This document shows, piece by piece, positions 12,001 through 24,888 of a DNA stretch of 64,000 nucleotides. The notes under the pieces were generated by a model. That model did not search any database. It was not told where the DNA came from and saw only the letters and a program-made list of their open reading frames with translations. Both the position numbers and the translations under genes were made by a program. Source of the DNA: Argentina anserina (lineage: Eukaryota > Streptophyta > Magnoliopsida > Rosales > Rosaceae); contig NC_065874.1 in assembly GCF_933775445.1 (NCBI RefSeq), positions 13,783,001 to 13,847,000 on the forward strand. The letters are read 5' to 3'. Position 1 is the first letter of the stretch, and the number at the start of each line of letters is the position of its first letter.

Positions 12001-12990
12001 ATCCAAACGAATGAGTTTGATAGGATGGCTAGGGTGGTGAGCCCAAAGTTTGATGATCTCAGCTAATAATTTAGCAAATGCATCATTCCTTGTGGATAGC
12101 AAAGCGACGTGTGACCAATGCGTCGATGCATCAACCAATACCATAAAATATCTAAAAGGTCTGCATTATGGTTGAATAGGTCCACAAATGTCACCTAGGA
12201 TACGTGATAAGAATAGAATGTTCTCGGTTGAAGCCTTAGCAAAAGAATGACTTCCTTGAAATTTAGCAAGAGAACAAGCTTTGCAAAACGAGCGATGAGC
12301 ATCAGAAATTCTCATGGAGGCAGTATAAAGCACAAGAGGCATCACAAGCTCATGTGAAGGAGGGGATGCTGCCACTGACGACATAAATGTCGTGGAGCTT
12401 CCGAGAGGGGCAGGGTAGGCCACACCGTTAAGCACGGGTGAGGTGATCCTCCAATCGCTTCCGGGACTTGAAATTGGATGATCATGTGAATTCTTAAGAA
12501 TTCTAATCATCATATCACGTCTAGGGTGCCCGAGACGGGTATGCCAAAGCCTATAAGAGTCTGAATCACAAAAGTTGTGTTCGACTGCATATGATTCAAA
12601 GATTCGAATGAAAGTAAGATACAAACCATTCCCAAGACTCTTCATCTTCTCTAAGATGCGGCGCTGGCCTGCTTTCTCAGAGGTAACACAAAGATATTCC
12701 TCTACATTCTCAACATAAGTATCGAGGTGAAAACCATTGGGATGTATGTCCTTAAAACTCACCAAGGTGCGGGGAGACTTCGGCGCATAAAGAGCGTCAA
12801 TGGCGCTGAGAGTCGTACAATTAGGCAACATAAAAGAAGCGGTGTCTCTTCCATGAATGATGGATTTCGAGCCAATCATTGTAGTCATCGAAGAAGTCGA
12901 AAACAGTAGATCCGTGAAAACCTGCCTGTACCGTAGAACAGTGTAGGTGGTTCCGCAATCAGCTAGACATTCGATTTCGCCGTGAGACAT
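9022..12990 (-). pseudogene. copia pol: GAG-pre-integrase, integrase, reverse transcriptase, RNase H
   Basis: Reading down from 12990: 12990-12166 holds the protease/GAG-pre-integrase region and the zinc-binding half of integrase (CKACSLAKF). 12144-11908 holds the integrase core (MVLVDAST and IRLDNAREF, two catalytic aspartates). 11462-10926 is the region after integrase. 10727-10380 and 10370-10047 carry reverse transcriptase (RYKARLVAQGF, then AVYVDDM). 10037-9759 is the connecting part. 9728-9408 is RNase H (GYADAGYLSDPHKTHSQTGY) and 9204-9022 its end. Multiple stops and frameshifts separate the pieces. Three GC-rich stretches (9595-9725, 11170-11290, 12340-12440) look inserted relative to family proteins. 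Confidence 0.93.
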
Positions 12991-12999
12991 TTACAAAAT

Positions 13000-13900
13000 G
13001 AAAATTAAGAGAGTCAGCAACATGAGAACACTTCTGTAAAATACACCATAGAATATTGTAAGAAAGAGAATCGGAACAAAGTGTGATCCTATTGAATGTA
13101 TTACATGGCAATAATACTACATTCGTCAACTAAAGAGTTGGGAAAACATGGTATTGAAGCAGTGAAATACCAAACAGTAAACTAGGGTAGTAGAAACAAT
13201 CCAAAAGCAGTGTAAAAACACACATAAAGAGTGCCGGAGAGTGCATAAAACAGACTTGGAGAAAACTGAAAAATTAACTGAAAAACCATGTCAAAAGAAC
13301 TCAAAATAGGGTGAAGTTTGGACTGGAAAAATGTGGCAGCAAGAACTGCTGGAAATATGCCGGAAAAATGATGAGAAATGATGAAAAAATCGTCAGAAAA
13401 CTCGCCGGAAACCGGTGGCTGGAGCTGCAGATCTGACAGGGGACGCCAGCAAGAACTGGATGGTGGCGCCAGAAATGCCGGCAAGTGGCCGAAAGGCTGC
13501 CAAAACACCGAAAAACGTTTCGGAAACGCTGGAACAGTAACTGTGCACGACCTAAGGCCAAAATGACATCAATTTTGACGTTTTGAGGTCAGTTTTCTAA
13601 ATTTTAAGTTCCAAATTCACAATGTAGTGCTATTATGGTCCCATATAACCCAAAAGCGTCCAATTTAAAAACCACGTGAGTTGCACACTTTGATCATCAT
13701 GCTAAGTGTAAGGTAAATAAAATTCTCAAAAAGATCGACTTGTAAACAAGAAACTGAGAAATTTTATTGAATGTCAATCTTTAATACATCACACATGAAC
13801 TTCTAATTCCAAAATCAAAAGACTATTACAAAATCAATGAAAATAACAATGGCGGTCGGCCATAACAATACTTGAAATCATAAAGGTAGAAGAAGCTAAA
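13000..13900 (-). other. copia spacer between gag and pol
   Basis: No convincing coding domain was found. The open frames at 13182-13508 and 13301-13561 are Ser/Phe-rich and look like chance frames. The segment 13400-13740 is clearly repeated, in the opposite orientation, at about 31960-32260 in the second copy of this family, so it is element sequence. Confidence 0.7.
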
Positions 13901-13905
13901 AACGA

Positions 13906-14961
13906 CTAATCAAAGGGAGTATCTATGGTAATGGTCGGAGGATTAGCCTTGGAAGCAAGGGGCTCGGGTTTCATGGAGATGTGGTGAGTCTCGATCTCAA
14001 GGCCCTCATCCAGATGATTCGATTCGGCTTGTAGAAACTTCTTGTAGGTGGAGTATGCCTTGATCGTCTCTTTGCTAGTGCGACAACCGCGATTAAAGTG
14101 CTTGAAGGAGCCACATTTGAAGCATGAAGACTTGCCATTACAAGAAGCGGAGGCATGAGGAAGCACACGGCCTCCTTGAGGTTTGGGACGGGGACGGCTT
14201 CTCCCGGAGGGTGTGGCGCCGCCACCATCTCGAGTCCAAGTATTGGACTTGAGCCGAGAACAACCATGTTGTCTCGCACCATGAGAGTTGTTGTTTTGGT
14301 GCTGGTATGGAGCGTTCCTTGATTGATTTATTTTCTTAGGAGATTTCCATAGTTAGACTGTGGCGTAGAAATATTTTCAGTGCTAACATGTCTATTGTTA
14401 TTGTTGAGGAGGATCTCAGAATGCCACTCCTTCTTTGCCAAAAGCGCCATTAAATCGGCGAAAGACCGGATCTTCCCGTCGTCTACATGAGTACGGTACG
14501 TATGAGCTTGAACCTCATAGTTGATTGGAAACGTGTTCAATGTCTTATTGAGAAGATCTAGATCGGTCTTGATGACACCAACGGTGCCAAGATTAGATTG
14601 CAGGCATAACATATCCTGATTGAAGTCATCCACTCTCTTATAGTCCAATAGACGGATGTTATCCTAACTAACGGTCAATTAAGGGAGAAGTTTATCATGA
14701 ACGTTGTTGTACCGCAAGCATAGTTTGTCCCACAGTTCTTTAGGATCTTTTACGTTCAAGTTTGAAAGTTGCATGGATGTGACGTCTCATGAAGATGAGA
14801 GCTTGAGTCTTAGCCATAGGTGGGAAATTAGCAGGAGGGTCGGCAAATATGCCTTGGATCCCTCGGCTCTCGAAAGCGAACTCCATGTCGGAAACCCAGC
14901 GGTGGTATTCCTTGCCTTCTAGATCAAGATGGCCGAATTCCGGTTGAGATGGCGATGACAC
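13906..14961 (-). pseudogene. copia gag (UBN2-type) with zinc knuckle
   Basis: From 14961 the N-terminal part reads as a typical plant copia gag (FGHLDLEGKEYHRWV near the start). 14648-14328 continues the capsid region (DLMALLAKKEWHSE). 14166-13906 has a CCHC knuckle, C-X2-C-X4-H-X4-C (CFKCGSFKHFNRGC). Frame changes separate the three parts. In the family this protein forms the virus-like particle. This copy cannot make it intact. Confidence 0.88.
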
Positions 14962-14999
14962 CTACAAAAAGGAATACGGAAATGATAAGATTCAAGATA

Positions 15000-15704
15000 G
15001 GAATTAGAAGGGGTGACGTTTATGGTCACAAGAAAAATCGATGCAAACGGCGATACTCATGATCATACTTAAAACAGCGGTGCACTCAGGCGACCACACG
15101 AAAATCGATTAACTTCCCTTTTTAAAACAATCGTGACTCCCCCAGGACGGTCACACGAAAAACATCGACCAAAAAAGTAATCATATCCTCTTTGGTCTCA
15201 TTGGCGTTATAAGAAATGCCGGAAAAGAGACATGAAGAAAGCCAATAGCGCCTGATATAATATATCTAAACGTTCAAAAGCAGGAATGGTAATGTAAAAA
15301 TTACTTTTGAAAGTGTGGAGAAGATGGGAGTAGCTTTTCTTGAGCGAAGACTTTGCTTGTTAAGTTCATGTTGCTTGCGTGAATGTGCTGGATGAGCAAT
15401 CTTAAATGCTTTGATGCGGGGTCTTGCGGGGCAAAAAGATGATTTTTCGGGGCGAATGCGGAGGAAACCCTACGGGGTTGCGTGTAGGGGCAGCAGGGAC
15501 TGTGAGGAAGGGTTGTAGAGAGGTGCTGCAGGGGGTATGTAGCGGTGGCGGGCAGGAGCTGCGGGGAGCGGCATAGGCTATCGCCGATGAGGAGCGCCGA
15601 CGGGAAGGGTACTGGAGGCCGGAGACAAGGGCGGTCGACGGGGGAAAAATAGGATTTTTAGGGCTCTAAAAGTTCAGGGTTTTAGAACAAAATGCATGAT
15701 AACG
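15000..15704 (-). other. copia leader (primer-binding side)
   Basis: This is non-coding on the element strand. It is unusually GC-rich (15400-15650) compared with its surroundings. Next to the LTR the minus strand reads cgttatca, matching the cgttatcaacgctgag seen just after the LTR of the second copy (30393 onward); this is the primer-binding position. The segment near 15120-15215 is matched in the second copy near 31100-31195. Confidence 0.7.
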
Positions 15705-15889
15705 TGATGTAGAATAAAATAATTGTGTCTTTATTGAATGATATAGGGGCCTATATATAAGCATTACAAAACCACAATCCCGTAGAATTCATAGTCCTAA
15801 TCTATTATAGAGATGTTAATCTATATCTAACAGGAAACCTATTAAGGCTAAGACACACAAAATGGTAGAATATTAATTCTCTCATAACA
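15705..15889 (-). repeat. copia 5' LTR
   Basis: This 185-bp direct copy of 8705-8889 has TG...CA ends. The minus strand drives the element, so this is its 5' LTR. Confidence 0.93.
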
Positions 15890-15894
15890 ATCAT
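15890..15894. other. target site duplication, right copy (ATCAT)
   Basis: An exact copy of 8700-8704, directly after the right LTR. Confidence 0.9.
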
Positions 15895-16518
15895 GTCTGT
15901 TTTTATCGTTGACCATATCTACAACAATTTTGTTTAGAAATTACCAAACAATTTATTTATTGACAACACTTGAAAAGTAATATTAACCAAACACAAACCT
16001 ATTTTAATTCAAAACTGATTTTTTTCACAGTACAATAGAAGTATTTTTTTTTTAAGTCGCAGTAATACAAAACTATCCCTTACTCAGGTACTCAGATAAG
16101 TTATAGAAGCCTGCGGTAAAATATAATTTTACTCTAAGGTAAAAGGTAAAACAATTGTGATGCCAGTAAAAGCGGAATCGGCATGCCGACAATTCTACTG
16201 TACCGACTGCCATGTCTCTGCCGGATTCTGACACAGCAGCACAAATCCCAAGATCCAACCTCCCATTAAATCCCACCCCGTCACGTGCCCCTCAATCACG
16301 GTCACGTGCCTCTCCCCCTCTCCACCCGCCTCTTTCACCTCTCCACATTCCCACCTGAAAAACAAAAAGTAATAAAAACCACTAAAACCAAAAGCAAAGC
16401 AAAAAAGAAGAAGAAGAAGAATTCCTCGAACCCCAAATGCCCGATCCGAACCCGATCGCTGCCTAGATCCGAACGCCACCGCAGCTTTAATCGGATCATC
16501 GAAGCCTCGTTTCCGGCA
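15895..16518 (+). promoter_or_regulatory. upstream region and 5' leader of the lipid-transfer gene
   Basis: 15895-16060 is AT-rich and may be the right half of an older repeat split by the copia insertion. 16220-16518 is C-rich and purine/pyrimidine-skewed, typical of a plant 5' leader. No clear TATA box was seen. The open frame 16285-16659 starts upstream in another frame and runs through the real start, so it is not the gene. Confidence 0.45.
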
Positions 16519-19500
16519 ATGGAGTCCATTCTGGCCCGCGCGCTGGAGTACACTCTCAAGTACTGGCTCAAATCCTTCTCCAGAGACCAGTTCAAGCTGC
16601 AGGGCCGCACTGTGCAGCTCTCCAATTTAGGTCAATTCGCCGCTGCCTCTATACTTTAGATTCAGCTTTGATTTGTTAATGGAAGGAATTCTGATTCGTT
16701 TGTGGTTTTTGATGACAGATATGGACGGCGATGCTTTGCACTCCAGCATGGGATTGCCGCCGGCGATACACGTCACCACCGCCAGAGTCGGGAAGCTGGA
16801 GATTGTGGTTAGTGAGTCTTGATCCTGCATTCGTTTGTTTATTGATTCGATTTTCGATTAGATGTTAGTGTAAGCTTAGTGAAAGTTGAGATGGAAATGA
16901 ATGAGGTGTATTTGTTTGGTGTGATTTGATAGCTTCCATCAGTGAGCAATGTACAAGTGGAGCCGATAGTGGTGCAGATTGATAAGCTGGATTTGGTGCT
17001 GGAGGAGAAGTCGGAGTTGGATGCGTGTAGCAGTCCGACGAGGTAGTTTCGATTTGTGTTTGTAATTGAGATTGTTTGGGAGATGATTGTAGATACTGAG
17101 TGAGGGATTGTTTCGTGCAGTTCGCCATCGTCGGCTAGCACTGGGAAAGGAAGTGGTTATGGATTTGCTGATAAGGTCAGGATTGCTCAATTGCATTTTG
17201 ATGTTTGAACACGGAGATATTCGTGTGCTTGTTGTAATATACTTGTGCCTTTTATACTATGTTTCTGGTGGTAGAGGTAGAGTAACAGTTTTAGGTTAAA
17301 AAATTGGACATGGTGAGGTTGAGCCAAAATATTGATCATTGCTTGTTACTCAAGTCAAATTTGTATAGGTACGAGTTTCTATACAGTCTATAAACAGTGA
17401 GGAAGCTGTTGAACTATACTTCTGTGTTATATTCCAAACAATGGAGTCTGTCGGATTCTTCCAGAGAAGTGTACTTAAGAAGGCATGCTAGATATATTCA
17501 TTCCAGTATTTAGCACCCTATTTTTCCCTGTCTTCCTTGCCCCTTTCTTCTAAAATAGTTGTAGCTTTTGTGAGGCCTTGAGTGTATTTTTTCAATCATT
17601 TTGCTCATGCCATTCTTCCTTTGTTCCTTCTTGTATTTGAGCTTCCAGAGGAAATTGACCTTTTTAAACAATCAGATTGCAGATGGAATGACTATAGAGA
17701 TTCACACAGTTAATCTTATGCTTGAAACTCGCGGGGGTGGCCGCCAAGGAGGGGCAGCTTGGTAATACCGAAGACCTGTTTGTCTACTTTGTATACCCTT
17801 CTTGCAGCATCCTGGTTCTGTCTGCTCCATATTGGTCTCTTAAGATTTTACTACCTTATTGTAGGCTGTATAACTTTGGAAGTTATAGTTGTTGTGAACC
17901 TGTCAGTTTCTGATTTTATTTTGTTGTATGCATTAATGGTCTTTCTGTTTATGGTTCTTTTTGCTGGAAGCCTGGAATATATTAAGAAGTTAGTAATTCT
18001 ATAAATGGCCATGGTCACTAAACTAAACTGTCCGTATGTAAGTAGTAAGGGATTGTATATTGCTGCTGTGCACTATAGCTGCTCAATTTCAGTGGGCTCC
18101 TTCATCTATTTTAGAAATTCTCCTGTTGTTACTATAAATTTCTTCTTACTCATTAACAGATTAAGTTAATATTTTTTTGACATGGAATATATTAGTAATA
18201 TAGTCAATCATTTCAGGATTTGTGAAATAATAGAAGTTAAAAGTCCTTGGACTGTAGAAGGAGGAGCATATAGTCAGATACAACACAACTTAAATTATTG
18301 AATATGATGAAAAAAAAGTAGGAGGATGTTAAAAAATTGAGGTGCTTTTAGTGGGTTATTTATGTAAAGGATTCAATGATGTTTGCATAATCTAGATAGG
18401 AAAACTTTTGGATTTATGAGTTCAGGTTCCTAAAGAGTAGATAGGATTTCTTCCTATTTTGGATCATGGACTTGTAAATAACTGCTTATGTCATCCTGCT
18501 CTCATTATGTCAATCTTTTCTCCCAGGGCATCACCTTTGGCTTCTATCACTATACACAACCTTTTGCTGTATTCTACTAATGAAAATTGGGAGGTAATGT
18601 ATTGCTTTTGTGCATATGCTAGTATCGTTTATGTGCATAGTTGACTACTTTTATAAGCTCAGCTGCTTACTTGAACAAATGCTTTGTCACAGGTAGTAAA
18701 TCTCAAGGAAGCACGGGAGTTCTCTACAAACAAAGCCTTCATTTATGTTTTCAAAGTAAAGTTTCTACTTCTGTGTGTTACGACTACTATTTCCTTCTAT
18801 TTTTATTTTCTCTTATATGTGGTGGGATCAGGGTACCTTCCCCCCTCCCCTCACTGGCTCTTATTGTCTTTGCATTTCCCATTGCATTGCTTATCAAATA
18901 TATGAACCTGCTTGTTCATGGTTGCATGTTCCATTGTTCTATTACCAAAATTGTTATACTTTTCAAGTTTAATTTTGTATTAAATGGTAATAAGACTCTT
19001 TTCATACCAGAAACTCAAGTGGGAATCTTTGTCCATCGATCTCCTACCTCACCCTGATATGTTCACGGATGCTAATATAGCATGCACTCAAAAGGGAGGA
19101 AACCAGAGAGATGATGATGGTGCAAAGCGAGCTTTCTTTGGTGGGGAGCGTTTCATAGAAGGAATTTCAGGAGAAGCTTATGTAATGCAGATCTAAACTT
19201 TGTGGTTTTTTGGTTTTTATGTTACTGTATCATTATTGACTTGGTGGTTTTCACCAGATCACAGTGCAAAGGACTGAATTAAATAGTCCACTTGGGCTTG
19301 AGGTTCAGTTACATATAACAGAAGCCATCTGTCCTGCAATAAGTGAACCAGGTAATGAACGAAAAATTGTGGATGACTCGTCTCATTGGTTTTAAATTAT
19401 ATAATGTACAGATGCCTCACAGCTAATGTATGATCATGCCACACAGGATTACGTGCACTTCTTCGCTTTATGACTGGATTATACGTCTGTCTGAATCGAG

Positions 19501-22500
19501 GAGATGTTGATTCGAACACTCAGAAGGTCTGCAGTTTTCTTTACTTCATTATTTACCACTATCATGCTTGTGGACCATCTTAATTCCTTTGCCTCTCTTT
19601 TTGTAATGGCATATTCAGCGGTCAACTGAAGCAGCAGGTCGTTCTATCGTTTCAATTGTTGTGGACCACATATTTCTTTGCATTAAAGATACTGGTACGT
19701 GAAATTTAATACTTCTGCTACATGGAGAAAAGAGGATTCATCCTAATTAACCAAATTTAACGCAAAATGGTCTGGACTATGGAAGTCAAGTTTGTTGGTA
19801 GCTAGTTTCTTACTTTCTTCGGGGTTGCATGTTACTTTCTTTTCCGGATTATATTTTTTGTATTTCTAATGTCATTTATTTAAAGTATTTAAAAAAATTT
19901 CGACTTTTCTTGCAGAATTCAAGCTTGAACTTTTGATGCAATCACTCTTCTTTTCACGGGTACTGTTCTGGGACTTAAAAAGTTAAAATGGTTATCATAC
20001 CATATTTCAGTATTATGATACCTATCAGACACAATCTACAGAGTGCTGATACTTCAAGGAGTATACTACAGTATCTTTCACACTTCTTTAACTTGTCTGG
20101 ATTTTGATCTGAATTAGTTTGGCATTTGGAATGTGCTTGATATTGAAATTTACTTTTTTATACTCCTACTGAAGATAGTTTTTCTACATACACTCAATAC
20201 CACATTTTTAGCCATTAGATATCATTGGGTAGCCTACAGATTGTAGGTTGATCCATGTCTTGTAGTCTTTCTGCTGTGCCATGTTTCTCTACTCATTTAT
20301 CAGTCCAAGAATTTAAGAACATCCACTTTTGCAGACAAGCGTTTCTGATGGAGGGATTGACAACAACTTGTCTAAGGTTATGATTGGTGGACTCTTTTTA
20401 AGGTTAACTTTGTTCACTTCTATACACTTGATGGTTAGACTGCTAGTAAAACTTTCCTGGTGCCCATTCTTCAGGAGTTCAATGTTCTAGAGTTTTACTA
20501 TATAAAAGTATGCATGTGTTTTTGCACGATGATTTACACGTACAAATAGGATCAGCTATACAAGTTATACACATACAGATCAGCTTGTCAGGTTCTACAC
20601 ATTCTTCAGAAGTCCAATGTTACAAGAATTTTACTATAAGCGTGTCTAGAACTTGACTAGCTGATCCTATCTATATGGCTAAAGGCATAATTAGTCAAGA
20701 AATGTCCATCTGTTGCTTACCTGTAACAGTTCAAATTTTTCCTCTATAGTGATATTGGCACTCTGTAATCCTAGTTATTGAAGCAATACATGTTGATGGT
20801 GTCTCATACGAGAAAATCGTTAAGTTGTAAAATAGGATAGAATCATCTATGCTTTCTATTTCTAATCAGTCAGATGACTGACTCATAGTTAATGTTGGTG
20901 GCTGAAATGTAGGGACACCTTTTCAAGACCTCCTTGCACCTTGGTGCAACCATCAATGCATGCCATTTCTGAGAAACCTGTGCATGTTCCCGACTTTGGT
21001 ATGGGGCTAAATTCATTATATATTCTGGAAAAAAAGTAAACAAAAAGAGATTTAATTTGTGTGTCAAATTCTGTGTATTGGACAGGTAAGGAGTTCTGCC
21101 CTCCCATATATCCTTTGGGAGCTCAGCAGTGGCAATTGATCGAGGGTGTCCCTCTTTTATGCCTTCATTCTCTTCAGACCAAACCCTCCCCTGAGCCTCC
21201 AGCTTTTGCTACTCAAACAGTCATTAATTGCCAGCCCCTGATGGTATGCAATAATCATTCCCAATTAACAGTCCTTATATGTACAAACGGCCATTTATTT
21301 TATGTCCCTCTTTTATTCACCTCTTCTTTTTTGCTGTTCTTAATCTTTTTCTTTGTGCATCCCAGATTCATCTTCAGGAAGGGTCCTGTATGAGGATCTC
21401 TTCCTTCCTGGCAGATGGAATTCTTGTCAATCCTGGTGCTGTTTTACCAGATTTCTCAGTAAATTCCTTGATTTTCGTCCTCAAAGAATTAGATGTTACT
21501 GTTCCTTTGGACGTGGAAAATTTGCATACTCGTGGGAACAATAGGAGCAGTATCAACCAGAGTTCCTTTTCTGGAGCAAGACTTCATATTGAGAACTTGT
21601 TCTTCTCAGAGTCACCTTCACTAAAACTAAAGTTACTCAATTTGGAAAAGGATCCTGCTTGCTTTTGTCTCTGGGAAGATCAACCAGTAGATGCTAGCCA
21701 GAAGAAATGGACTACTAGATCATCACACATTAGTTTGTCTCTAGAAACATGCACCGAGTCAGATGGACTTAAGAAATCTGTTGGTGGGACCTCAGGCTTG
21801 TGGAGATGTATTGAGCTGAAAGATGCTTGCATAGAAGTAGCTATGGTCACTTCTGATGGGAGCCCATTAACAAATGTTCCTCCCCCTGGTGGTATTGTCA
21901 GGATAGGGGTAGCGTGTGAAAACTATCTTTCCAATACTTCTGTGGAACAGTTGTTTTTTGTTTTGGATCTTTATGCGTACTTTGGCAGAGTTAGTGAAAA
22001 GATAGTTCTTATTGGAAAAAGTACTAGACCAAAGACTAGGAATAATTCGATTGAGGGTAAGCTAATTGACAAGGTTCCCAATGATACAGCAGTTAGTTTA
22101 GTGGTGAATGATCTCCAGCTACGATTTCTGGAATCATCTTCCATGCATATAGAAGGAATGCCTCTGGTTCAGTTTATTGGGCATGATCTCTTTATAAGAG
22201 TTACTCACAGAACTCTTGGTGGCGCAGTGGCTGTTTCCTCCATTATACGCTGGGATAATGTTGAGGTGGACTGCGTAGACAGTGAGGTGAACTTGGCAAG
22301 TGATAATGATACAGTTGTAAATTTTACTGAAAATGGTCATGATCTTTTGGCGAGTGGAAATGGGTATCCTCAACTAAGACCTGTCTTTTGGATACATAAC
22401 CGAATCCATCATTCATCCAATGGAAGAGCTATTGTCGACCGATTTCTTGACATAAGCGTGGAAAATGTAATTCCGTTAAATGAACAAGATGTAGAGTGTC

Positions 22501-24423
22501 ATAGTTTGAATGTGTCGGCTTGTATTTCTGGCATTCGCCTAGGTGGCGGAATGAACTATGCTGAATCCTTGCTGCTTCGATTCGGAATACTTGACGCTGA
22601 TGGTGGTCCTGGGAAGAGGCTTTCTAAAGAGTTGGAGAATTTACAAGCAGGCCCACTTTCAAAACTTTTCAAAGCACCCCTTGTTGATTCTAAAGAGGGT
22701 ATGTGGCAGTTGGATTTGGGTTATTTTATTTAAATTAGTTACACTCAGAGAGGTCGTTATGGTGTTCTATGTGCTTCTTTTTTATATATCATTATTTTAC
22801 TGCAATCGCCCTAATGTTCTATATATTTTTTCAGATGGAAGTTCAGGACGTGGGAAAGAGAGCAAGGCTTTGCAGTTGCCAGATGATGTGGACGTGTCCA
22901 TAGAATTGAAAAATTGGTTATTTGCTCTTGAAGGTGAACAGGAAATGGTAGTGTTAAGGAGTTCCTATAATCAGGAGGGTGTGGGCAGAGAAGAGAGGTC
23001 TTGGCACACAACTTTCCATAACCTGCACTTAAAAGGAAAGAGCAGTCCTAAACAAATGATAAATGGCATTAAAGAGTCATTCCGGACACCAAAATATCCT
23101 ATAGAATTGGTGACGGTAAGCATATCTCTCCCTTGTTGAAGGATTGCTTGTTCCCCTGCTTGCTCCAGCTAAAGTATCTTTAATTTCAGGAAAAAAAATC
23201 ATTTAAAAGAAACATTTCTTCCCCACTTCATCCTATTATGTTTTCATCATTGCATCCTCTCTTTATCAAGGACTAGTACACACATATGAATGTCTATTGT
23301 TCAATACATGCATTTGATGATTGATCTAATGATAGAAGCAGTTGTCTGTGGATAGTTTCTTACGTGCCTTTATATAAAGAAGATCCAAAAAGGTATCAAA
23401 TGGTTCTCTAACATTTTGAAATGGTTTCAGGTTGGTGTGGAAGGATTGCAGATCTTGAAGCCACAAGCCCAGAACTATAATAAGCCTGCTGTCTTAAATG
23501 TGAATGGGATCAAGGAGTCGGCTGGAGTGAATCTTGAGATTCGCCTGGTGACAATGGATGACATTGATGATCATGATATGGAATGGGTTGTAGAGAATGT
23601 GAAATTCTCTGTTGAGCAACCGGTAATGATATTTTCAAGTTAGTTTTAATTGTCTTCTGTTTTTAAGGTAGTGTTCTGATAAGCAGAAGTTTTTCTCCAC
23701 AGATTGAGGCGGTTGTATCAAAGGATGAGCTGCAAAATCTTGTTGTTCTGTGCAAGTCAGAAGTTGACTCAATGGGTCGAATAACGGCTGGAATTCTACG
23801 GCTATTTAAGCTGGAGGAGACTATTGGCCAGGCTGCTATGAATCAACTGACCAATCTTGGTACGTTTCTGTTTTCCAATTTCCAGAGATTCATATGCCTC
23901 TGTCCATTCAGATATAATTTTTTTTTACATATACACGTTGCTTGCACGCTTTGCTCAGTTCATTTGTGGAATCCAGTCTTTATCCTTCAAGTTTTATTTT
24001 ATGGCTTGTATGATTGGGGTGCCGCTTAAAATTTGTTGTTATTTCTATTTTGGGAAAAAATTCGGGCTCAGTTTGGTTTGTTCAATCTTCATTCATGAAT
24101 ATTGAAAATGACTTGCAGGTAGTGAGGGCATCGACAAGATCTTCTCCTCTGAGAAGCTCAGCAGGGGTAGTAGCATCTGCAGTGTTGGGCTCTCTCAATC
24201 AAATTTGCTAGATGAAGGCGCAGTTACAAGTACATCCACATCAGAAATGACTGTAGCTTCACTTGAGAAGGTCGCTACCGATTCACAGGTTATGTGTGCC
24301 GTTCTTCTTACCGAACTCAGTAGTTCAGAATCTTCCACGCAACATCTTGCAACTGTAAAACAACTCACGCAAAAACTTCAGAGTATGCAGAGTTTATTGA
24401 CACAATTAAAATCTCAGATATAG
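16519..24423 (+). CDS. chorein-type bridge-like lipid-transfer protein (BLTP3/UHRF1BP1-like), 20 exons
   Basis: Exons: 16519-16630, 16719-16807, 16933-17042, 17121-17175, 17676-17761, 18527-18593, 18693-18755, 19011-19181, 19258-19351, 19447-19526, 19619-19694, 19916-19959, 20335-20402, 20913-20998, 21086-21243, 21366-22698, 22835-23115, 23431-23622, 23703-23859, 24119-24423. All introns are GT-AG. The sum is 3627 nt, giving 1208 residues. The N-terminus (LARALEYTLKYWLKSFSRDQ, then VQLSNL and a GKLEI block) matches the chorein/VPS13 start, where a beta-rich groove carries lipids between membranes. The last 30 residues look like a coiled coil. Known: chorein-family proteins act at membrane contact sites. 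The plant family member is poorly studied. The start is the first ATG that opens the chorein motif. Product subclass is from memory of family layout. Confidence 0.9.
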
Positions 24424-24888
24424 TCACACATCCCTTCCCCTGTAATGTTTCGGGATTAAAATGATCCCATTGAATAGGTTAGCCATTCTTTTTGGTATAT
24501 AAAGAGATAGATCAGCATGGTTGTGGTTCTATCCATAATATGTACCAGACTCAGCAAACAATTTTGTAAGGATTTGAGTTCGTGAAGTAATATATCATAC
24601 CCAACTTCAATTCACCAATATTTTAACTTCAAGTTTTGCAAGTTTTAGCAAACAAGCAGTAGATTGTATTCCTTGCAAAATGAGGAAAGCTGAGAGTACA
24701 AGTATAGGAAATACACCACAGTATTGTCAATCAGGTTAACCAAAAGCAGTATTGAATGAGCTGACAATATGCCGGCACGTACCCTGAGGAAGACAGCCAC
24801 TTCATTACAGGTGACCCATCTCTTCTTTGTCGAGCCAACAAAACAATCAGAGAATCGAAAACCAAGGCAATGTACCTTGAAGTAACCG
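24424..24888. other. shared 3' flank of two convergent genes
   Basis: This 465-bp gap lies between the stop codons of the lipid-transfer gene (+) and the E2F gene (-). It is AT-rich with no gene. The two 3' untranslated regions probably share or overlap it, so antisense overlap of transcripts is possible. Confidence 0.6.

Larger units (their letters stand above)
8705..15889 (-). mobile_element. complete but inactive Ty1/copia retrotransposon, 7185 bp
   Basis: The element is bounded by two 185-bp direct LTRs (8705-8889 and 15705-15889) and a perfect ATCAT target duplication. Read on the minus strand the order is 5' LTR, leader, gag with zinc knuckle, spacer, integrase, reverse transcriptase, RNase H, 3' LTR. 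Integrase before reverse transcriptase defines Ty1/copia. The pol frame is broken into at least seven pieces, so it is dead. The LTRs differ at roughly 22 of 185 positions by eye count, indicating an old insertion. Confidence 0.96.

Noticed and set aside
16285..16659. 124-residue open frame at the start of the lipid-transfer gene
   Set aside because: It is in a different frame from the chorein start at 16519, and the exon 1 donor at 16631 lies within it.
21279..21365. Upstream extension of the long frame to 22733
   Set aside because: This stretch is intron. The AG acceptor before 21366 and the phase of exon 15 set the exon start.
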